Assembly: GCA_045537295.1 (NCBI GenBank)
Contig: JAZSPG010000001.1
Span: 1 to 16,986, forward strand
Length of the DNA: 16,986 nt
Direction of reading: 5' to 3'
Source: Scatosoma sp045537295
Lineage (GTDB): Bacteria; Bacillota; Clostridia; Christensenellales; Borkfalkiaceae
Below the pieces are notes generated by a model. It made no database searches. It saw only the letters and a program-made list of their open reading frames with translations, and was not told the origin of the DNA. This document shows, one piece after another, positions 11,968 to 16,986 of this stretch; positions within the stretch are counted from its first letter, which is position 1, and each line of letters begins with the position of its first letter. Both the position numbers and the translations under genes were made by a program.

Positions 11968-13626
11968 ATGAAAAACAGTCAAAAGTACGTAAAACAATAT
12001 TTTACCCCCCAAGGCGTGACGATGGAATGGACGAAAAAGACCTCTATCGAAAAACCGCCCGTTTGGTGTAGCGTAGATTTGCGCGACGGCAACCAAGCCC
12101 TGATAATTCCAATGAGCTTAGAGGAAAAATTAGAATTTTTCACCCTGCTTTGTAAAATCGGCTTTAAGGAAATCGAGGTCGGTTTCCCCGCATCAAGCGA
12201 AACGGAATACGAGTTTTGCCGTGCGCTGATTGAAAAAGACCTAATCCCCGACGACGTGACGATACAGGTACTCACGCAATCGCGCGAGCATATTATCCAA
12301 AAGACCTTCGAGGCGCTTAGAGGCGCAAAAAACGCTATCGTGCATTTATACAATTCGACATCCGTCGCCCAGCGCGAACAGGTATTCCGTCGTTCTAAGG
12401 AACAAATTATCGAGATAGCGACGACGGGCGCGACGCTTTGTAAGGAATACGCGGACAAAGCGGAGGGAAATATCCGTTTGGAATATTCCCCCGAAAGTTT
12501 TACGGGAACAGAACCCGAATTTGCGGTAGAAATTTGCAACGCGGTTTTGGATATTTGGCAACCGAGTTCGGACAAAAAAGCCATTATCAATTTACCCGTA
12601 ACCGTAGAAAACTCTATGCCCCACGTATATGCAAACCAAGTGGAATATATGTGCAAGAACTTGCACTACCGTGAAAACGTCGTCGTATCCTTGCACCCGC
12701 ACAACGACAGGGGATGCGCGGTTGCGGACAGTGAAATGGGCTTGCTTGCTGGGGGGGACAGAATCGAGGGAACGCTGTTTGGCAACGGTGAAAGAACGGG
12801 CAACGTCGATATCGTCACCCTTGCCTTGAATATGTACTCGCAAGGCATAGACCCGTTGCTTGATTTTTCCAATTTACCCGCCATTACTTCGGTGTACGAA
12901 CGGGTGACGAGAATGAAAGTCGGCGAACGCCAACCGTACAGCGGACAGCTCGTATTTGCAGCGTTTTCGGGTTCGCACCAAGACGCGATTGCTAAGGGAA
13001 TGAAATATCGGGTAGAACGTGGTGCAAGCACTTGGACAGTACCGTATCTACCCCTCGACCCCGCCGACGTAGGCAGGGTGTACGAGGCGGACGTTATCCG
13101 CATCAATTCTCAGTCTGGCAAGGGCGGTATCGGATATATCCTCGAAACGCAGTTCAAACTCGTTTTACCGCCGAAAATGCGCGAGCAGTTCGGCTACCAT
13201 ATCAAGAGCATATCCGACCACGAGCATCGAGAACTCGCCTCGCAGGAAGTATACGATATTTTCGTAAGGGATTTTGTCAATTTAACGGAAAAGCTGAACG
13301 TTTTAGAGGCGGGCTACGAGTCGCTTTCGCCTGAAAAAATTAAAGGCAAAATCGTGATTGAATACGCAGGCAAAGCAATCACGGTCGAAGCGGAAGGCAA
13401 CGGCAGGCTGGATTGCGTGAGCAAAGCGATAAAAGAGGCGACGGGCAAAGACTACGTTTTAGAAAACTACGTCGAACACGCTTTGGAAGAAAAATCCACT
13501 TCCCAAGCGGCGTCGTATATCTGTATCACGGTAGACGGCAACAGCTACTGGGGCGTAGGTATTCACACCGATATTATGACTTCTTCGGTAAAAGCGTTGG
13601 TGTCGGCGGTGAATAGAAGTTTATAA
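11968..13626 (+). CDS. leuA: 2-Isopropylmalate synthase, long (LeuA2) type
   Basis: A 552-residue enzyme that condenses acetyl-CoA with 2-ketoisovalerate, the committed step of leucine synthesis. It resembles the LeuA2 group of Actinobacteria and some Clostridia rather than the shorter E. coli form. The catalytic TIM barrel begins with VWCSVDLRDGNQALI (Arg 39 and Asp 40). GFKEIEVGFPASSETEYEF follows, and the divalent-metal ligands lie in LHPHNDRG (His 243 and 245). YRVERGASTWTVPYLPLDPADVGR is characteristic of this type. The C-terminal portion, from about 425, is the LeuA regulatory domain expected to bind leucine for feedback inhibition (IVIEYAGKAITVEAEGNGRLDCVSKAI, GIHTDIMTSSVKALVSAVN). AAGGTAAGG precedes the ATG. 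It is the first gene behind the T-box, 29 bases ahead of ilvB. Confidence 0.94.
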   Translation: MKNSQKYVKQYFTPQGVTMEWTKKTSIEKPPVWCSVDLRDGNQALIIPMSLEEKLEFFTLLCKIGFKEIEVGFPASSETEYEFCRALIEKDLIPDDVTIQVLTQSREHIIQKTFEALRGAKNAIVHLYNSTSVAQREQVFRRSKEQIIEIATTGATLCKEYADKAEGNIRLEYSPESFTGTEPEFAVEICNAVLDIWQPSSDKKAIINLPVTVENSMPHVYANQVEYMCKNLHYRENVVVSLHPHNDRGCAVADSEMGLLAGGDRIEGTLFGNGERTGNVDIVTLALNMYSQGIDPLLDFSNLPAITSVYERVTRMKVGERQPYSGQLVFAAFSGSHQDAIAKGMKYRVERGASTWTVPYLPLDPADVGRVYEADVIRINSQSGKGGIGYILETQFKLVLPPKMREQFGYHIKSISDHEHRELASQEVYDIFVRDFVNLTEKLNVLEAGYESLSPEKIKGKIVIEYAGKAITVEAEGNGRLDCVSKAIKEATGKDYVLENYVEHALEEKSTSQAASYICITVDGNSYWGVGIHTDIMTSSVKALVSAVNRSL

Positions 13627-13655
13627 CGCAAAACAAAAGGAGTAAAAGAAGAACT

Positions 13656-15332
13656 ATGAAATTAACAGGCGCGAAAATTTTAATTCAAACGCTTATTGAA
13701 CAGGGCGTAACCGACGTATTCGGCTATCCGGGCGGTCAGGTTATCAACATCTACGACGCCCTGTACGAATATAGACAGGAAATCAACCACATTTTAACCG
13801 CACACGAACAAGGCGCGTCGCACGCCGCGGACGGCTACTCGCGCGCGACGGGCAAGGTCGGCGTGTGTATCGCAACGAGCGGACCGGGCGCAACCAATCT
13901 CGTCACGGGTATCGCCACGGCAATGCTCGATTCTATACCCTTAGTTGCCATTACGGGCAACGTACCTTGCTCGCTTATCGGCAAGGACAGCTTTCAGGAA
14001 ATCGACATTACGGGCGTGACGTTGCCCATTACCAAACATAACTATTTCGTCAGCAAAATAGAAGACTTAGCGGACACCGTCCGCGAGGCGTTCTCGGTGG
14101 CGAAATCGGGCAGACCCGGACCTGTCCTTATCGATATTCCCAAGGACGTACAGGTGGCTACTTACGATTACGAACCGCAAGCTATGGTGGAAAAAGCGCC
14201 CTTACCCAAGGTAGAGGATACGCAAATCGAGGAAGCGGTAAAACTCATTTCCGAGTCGAAAAAACCGTATATTTATATCGGCGGTGGTGCAGCAGGACTT
14301 GGTTTAGGTGATGAAATCGTTGCGTTTGCCAAGAAAATCGACGGTGTTATCGGCTGTTCGTTTATGGGCTTGTCCGCAATCCCGTCTACGAACGACAGAT
14401 TTTTAGGAATGCAAGGTATGCACGGACATTATGCGTCCTCAATGTCGCAAAACGAATCCGACTTAATCCTTGCCATCGGCGTTCGTTTTTCGGACAGAGC
14501 GACGGGGAACGTCGCCAAGTTCGCCAAGCAAAGCAAGATTATCCAGCTTGACCCTGATTGCGCGGAAATCAACAAAAACGTACGCGTAGATTTAGGTCTT
14601 GTCGGCGACGTCGCGGATTCTTTTAGAAGAATTGCGGAGAAATGCGAAAGCAAGAGCAATCCCCAGTGGCTTGCCCGCGTTCGCGCCTTGAAAGCGGAGG
14701 AGCTTTCCTTTGAAGAGCAAATCGCAAACGAAAACAAATCCCCGCTCTCGCCTAAGCAGGTCTTTGAAATTATCAACGCAGAAAAACCCGCGGGTACGGT
14801 GATTGCAACGGACGTAGGTCAGCACCAAATGTGGACGGCGCAGTACGCAAACTTCGATATGCCGAGGCGTATCGTAAGTAGCGGAGGACTCGGGACGATG
14901 GGTTTTGGCTTAGGTGCGGCAATCGGCGCGTACACGGCGACCAAATCCCCCACGCTGTTGATAACGGGCGACGGGAGCTTTGGTATGAACCTCAACGAGT
15001 TAGCGACGGCGGTAACTTATAAAATACCCGTGGTAATCGTACTTATGAACAACGGCGTTTTGGGAATGGTACGGCAATGGCAGACGCTGTTCTTTGGGAA
15101 GCGGTATTCCAGCACCGTGTTGGACAGAAAAACGGATTTTGTCGCGTTAGCGAAAGCGTTCGGTGCGGACGCGTACTTAGCGGAAACGCCCGTAGAATTT
15201 AGAAAAGCGTTAAAGACGGCGTTTACGGCAGGCAAGACGGTGGTTATCGATACGAGGATTGATAAGGACGAAATGGTATTGCCTATGTTGCCCCCGGGTG
15301 GCGCGATTAGCGACATTATCACCAAGGTTTGA
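13656..15332 (+). CDS. ilvB: Acetolactate synthase, large (catalytic) subunit
   Basis: A 558-residue thiamine-diphosphate enzyme, the catalytic subunit of acetohydroxyacid synthase. It joins two pyruvates, or pyruvate and 2-ketobutyrate, at the start of valine/leucine and isoleucine synthesis. The N-terminal domain has GYPGGQVINIYDAL and AHEQGASHAADGYSRATG, with the catalytic Glu at 51, then SGPGATNLVTGIATAMLDS and GNVPCSLIGKDSFQEIDITG. The ThDP/Mg motif is GDGSFGMNLNEL (GDG at 438-440), closing with NN at 465-466. VRQWQTLFFGKRYSST is also typical of AHAS, against the catabolic AlsS. GGAG at about 13639 with an A-rich spacer precedes the ATG. It is followed after 19 bases by the regulatory subunit gene, which confirms the anabolic role. 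Confidence 0.96.
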   Translation: MKLTGAKILIQTLIEQGVTDVFGYPGGQVINIYDALYEYRQEINHILTAHEQGASHAADGYSRATGKVGVCIATSGPGATNLVTGIATAMLDSIPLVAITGNVPCSLIGKDSFQEIDITGVTLPITKHNYFVSKIEDLADTVREAFSVAKSGRPGPVLIDIPKDVQVATYDYEPQAMVEKAPLPKVEDTQIEEAVKLISESKKPYIYIGGGAAGLGLGDEIVAFAKKIDGVIGCSFMGLSAIPSTNDRFLGMQGMHGHYASSMSQNESDLILAIGVRFSDRATGNVAKFAKQSKIIQLDPDCAEINKNVRVDLGLVGDVADSFRRIAEKCESKSNPQWLARVRALKAEELSFEEQIANENKSPLSPKQVFEIINAEKPAGTVIATDVGQHQMWTAQYANFDMPRRIVSSGGLGTMGFGLGAAIGAYTATKSPTLLITGDGSFGMNLNELATAVTYKIPVVIVLMNNGVLGMVRQWQTLFFGKRYSSTVLDRKTDFVALAKAFGADAYLAETPVEFRKALKTAFTAGKTVVIDTRIDKDEMVLPMLPPGGAISDIITKV

Positions 15333-15351
15333 GAAGCGGAGGGAAAATAAG

Positions 15352-15849
15352 ATGGAAAACAAATTTATCATAGCAGTGTACGTAGAAAATAAGTCTGGCG
15401 TTTTGACAAGGGTAACGGGTATGTTCACCCGTCGCGGATTTAATATCGATACCCTCACGGTAGGTGAAACGGAACGCGAGGAATATTCGCGTATCACCAT
15501 TTGCTTAAAAGGCGACGCGAACGCAAAAGAACAGCTCGTCAATCAGCTGAAAAAATTAGTCGTCGTTAAGAAAGTAGAGGTTTTAGAAGACGAACCTATA
15601 AAACGCGAACTTATGCTCATTAAGGTAAATAACGATAGCAAGAGCCGAAACGAAATTATGACGGCGGTAGACGTATTCCGCGCAAGCGTTATCGATTATT
15701 CCCCCGACGGAATGTGCATTGAGGTTACGGGCAACCCGTCCAAAATCGACGCGTTCGTAAAGCTTATGCAACCCTTTGGGATTTTGGAAATGTGCCGAAC
15801 GGGTATCGTCGCGCTGGATAGAGGCACGAAAACACTTTTTAATAAATAA
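15352..15849 (+). CDS. ilvN: Acetolactate synthase, small (regulatory) subunit
   Basis: A 165-residue regulatory subunit of acetohydroxyacid synthase, which activates IlvB and confers valine feedback inhibition. An N-terminal ACT domain is clear (IIAVYVENKSGVLTRVTGMFTRRGFNIDTLTVGETE, residues 5-40). The second, ALS-type domain follows (PIKRELMLIKVN, then MCIEVTGNPSKIDAFVKLM). The length is that of IlvH-type subunits. The start is the ATG at 15352, preceded by CGGAGGG. A longer frame from 15259 would overlap the end of ilvB by 74 bases, so it is rejected. The neighbouring ilvB and ilvC show that it belongs to the T-box-controlled biosynthetic operon. Confidence 0.95.
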   Translation: MENKFIIAVYVENKSGVLTRVTGMFTRRGFNIDTLTVGETEREEYSRITICLKGDANAKEQLVNQLKKLVVVKKVEVLEDEPIKRELMLIKVNNDSKSRNEIMTAVDVFRASVIDYSPDGMCIEVTGNPSKIDAFVKLMQPFGILEMCRTGIVALDRGTKTLFNK

Positions 15850-15910
15850 CAAATAAAGAATTAAAAATAAAAAATAAAAAATAAAACTAAAAAAGGAAAG
15901 GTATATAATT
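15850..15910 (+). other. A-rich intergenic gap between ilvN and ilvC
   Basis: About 60 bases made almost only of A and T, with repeated AAAAATA units (roughly 15861-15885), then AAAAGGAAAGG as the ilvC ribosome-binding site. A TATAAT at 15904-15909 directly before the ATG has no -35 partner and is too close to serve as a useful promoter. No hairpin is visible. Confidence 0.6.
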
Positions 15911-16927
15911 ATGGCAAGAATTTTTTATCAACAAGATTGTGATTTGAACAAATTAAACGGCAAAACGGTAGCGATTATCGGTTACGGCTCGCAAGGCCAC
16001 GCCCACGCGCTCAACCTCAAAGATTCGGGTGTGAACGTAGTCGTAGGCTTGTATACGGGCAGTAAAAGCTGGGCAAAAGCCGAAAAGCAAGGCTTAAAAG
16101 TTATGACGGCAAGCGAGGCAGCGAAAGTTGCGGATATCATTATGATTTTAATCAACGACGAAAAGCAAGCTAAGCTCTATAAAGAAAGTATCGAGCCCAA
16201 CCTCACCGAAGGCAAAACGCTTGCTTTTGCGCACGGTTTTAATATCCACTTCGGCTGTATCAAACCTCCGAAAGACGTCAACGTCATTATGATTGCGCCC
16301 AAAGGTCCTGGTCATACGGTTAGAAGTGAATACCAAGCAGGCAAAGGCGTACCCTGTCTTATCGCGGTAGAACAAGACGCTACGGGCGACGCTTGGGATT
16401 TGGGTCTTGCATACGCGCTTGGTATCGGCGGAGCGAGAGCAGGGGTTTTGGAAACGAATTTCAGAACGGAAACGGAAACGGACTTATTCGGCGAACAAGC
16501 GGTACTTTGCGGTGGCGTTTGCGCGTTAATGCAAGCGGGTTTTGAAACGCTCGTCGAGGCTGGTTACGACCCCCGCAACGCGTACTTTGAATGTATCCAC
16601 GAAATGAAACTTATCGTCGATTTGATTTACCAAAGCGGTTTTGAAGGTATGCGTTATTCCATTTCCAACACTGCGGAATACGGCGATTACGTGACGGGAC
16701 CGAAGATCATTACCGAAGAAACGAAGAAGGCAATGAAGAAAGTTTTGAAGGATATCCAAGACGGTACGTTCGCAAAAGACTTCTTGCTCGATATGTCCGA
16801 CGCTGGCAGCCAAGTACACTTCAACGCCATGAGAAAGATTGCGGCAGAACACCCTGCAGAAGTGGTTGGTAAAGATATCCGTAAGCTTTACAGCTGGGCT
16901 GACGAAGAAAAATTCATCAACAACTAA
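15911..16927 (+). CDS. ilvC: Ketol-acid reductoisomerase, class I
   Basis: A 338-residue class I enzyme that isomerises and reduces acetolactate or acetohydroxybutyrate to the dihydroxy acid, with Mg2+ and NAD(P)H. It begins with MARIFYQQDCDLNKLNGK and the Rossmann motif GYGSQGHAHALNL (24-36). The catalytic set is visible: APKGPGH, metal ligands Asp 191 and Glu 195 in ETETDLFGEQ, Glu 227 and Glu 231 in FECIHEMKLIVDL, and SISNTAEYGDY. The total length and the single knotted domain fit class I. In the cofactor loop, VGLYTGSKSWAKAE, Tyr 48 replaces the usual Arg, while Ser 51 and Ser 53 remain. It follows ilvN and is the last complete gene in the window. No terminator follows before the edge, so the operon may continue (ilvD, leuCD). 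Confidence 0.96.
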   Translation: MARIFYQQDCDLNKLNGKTVAIIGYGSQGHAHALNLKDSGVNVVVGLYTGSKSWAKAEKQGLKVMTASEAAKVADIIMILINDEKQAKLYKESIEPNLTEGKTLAFAHGFNIHFGCIKPPKDVNVIMIAPKGPGHTVRSEYQAGKGVPCLIAVEQDATGDAWDLGLAYALGIGGARAGVLETNFRTETETDLFGEQAVLCGGVCALMQAGFETLVEAGYDPRNAYFECIHEMKLIVDLIYQSGFEGMRYSISNTAEYGDYVTGPKIITEETKKAMKKVLKDIQDGTFAKDFLLDMSDAGSQVHFNAMRKIAAEHPAEVVGKDIRKLYSWADEEKFINN

Positions 16928-16986
16928 TTGTTTTTGACAAAACATATTATTGCATACGAATAACAAATAAAATACGTTTCGCTCCA
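16928..16986 (+). other. Intergenic sequence after ilvC, possible -35 but no terminator
   Basis: AT-rich. TTGACA at 16934-16939 could be a -35 box, but no good -10 lies at 16-19 nt. No stem-loop with a T-run is seen. The next gene is outside the window. Confidence 0.3.

Noticed and set aside
11979..12656. 225-codon open frame on the minus strand opposite leuA
   Set aside because: It is antisense to a clearly conserved enzyme, has no ribosome-binding site, and its translation resembles no protein known to me.
15259..15351. Longer ilvN beginning at 15259 inside ilvB
   Set aside because: The added residues have no family similarity, and CGGAGGG selects the ATG at 15352.
15861..15885. A-rich repeats before ilvC as a CRISPR array or an internal promoter
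   Set aside because: The units are a few bases of low-complexity sequence with no spacers. The TATAAT near the ATG lacks a -35.

Overview
The window looks like chromosome from a low-to-moderate GC Bacillota, probably an uncultured gut-type Clostridia. This rests on an ilv/leu operon behind a T-box leader, a tandem glycine riboswitch in front of a sodium:amino-acid symporter, QueH-type queuosine maturation, strong GGAGG ribosome-binding sites and TTGACA/TATAAT promoters. The genus cannot be named from the sequence. There is no phage, transposon, CRISPR array, rRNA or tRNA. Most genes are housekeeping or central metabolism.

Layout: (1) 1-537 is the 3' end of uvrA, closed by a bidirectional terminator. 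(2) 587-1318 is a divergent pair, a small acidic lipoprotein (-) and an XRE-type repressor (+). They share a short intergenic region with a 35-bp imperfect palindrome that covers the -35 box of the lipoprotein promoter. (3) 1385-4073 (-) is a close-packed operon: a THUMP-domain rRNA-type methyltransferase, an unknown four-helix membrane protein with a charged tail, and a TraX-family membrane protein. (4) queH (+, 4178-4765) is divergent from that operon. (5) 4814-7095 (-) is a three-gene operon: a duplicated DUF1538 membrane protein followed by two different PII-like proteins. This is the best candidate in the window for an incompletely described system: a membrane transporter or channel with two dedicated PII-like regulators. 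(6) 7281-8312 (-) is galM. (7) 8415-10312 (+) is a promoter, tandem glycine riboswitch, terminator and AGCS-family symporter. (8) 10414-11577 (+) is ilvE with its own promoter. (9) 11620-16927 (+) is a T-box leader followed by leuA-ilvB-ilvN-ilvC.

The genes of (8) and (9) work together. IlvBN makes acetolactate/acetohydroxybutyrate, IlvC reduces and isomerises it, LeuA diverts ketoisovalerate to leucine, and IlvE performs the final transamination. Dihydroxyacid dehydratase (ilvD) and leuBCD are not in the window and may lie beyond its right edge.

A second theme is transcription starts. The XRE gene and queH share the same arrangement, a TATAAT box ending exactly 6 nt before the ATG, so the predicted mRNA begins at the start codon. 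The methyltransferase promoter would leave only a 3-4 nt leader. Several apparent long ORFs begin at a TTG that is part of a TTGACA -35 box or otherwise lies upstream of the promoter or ribosome-binding site. Those starts were moved to the downstream ATG.
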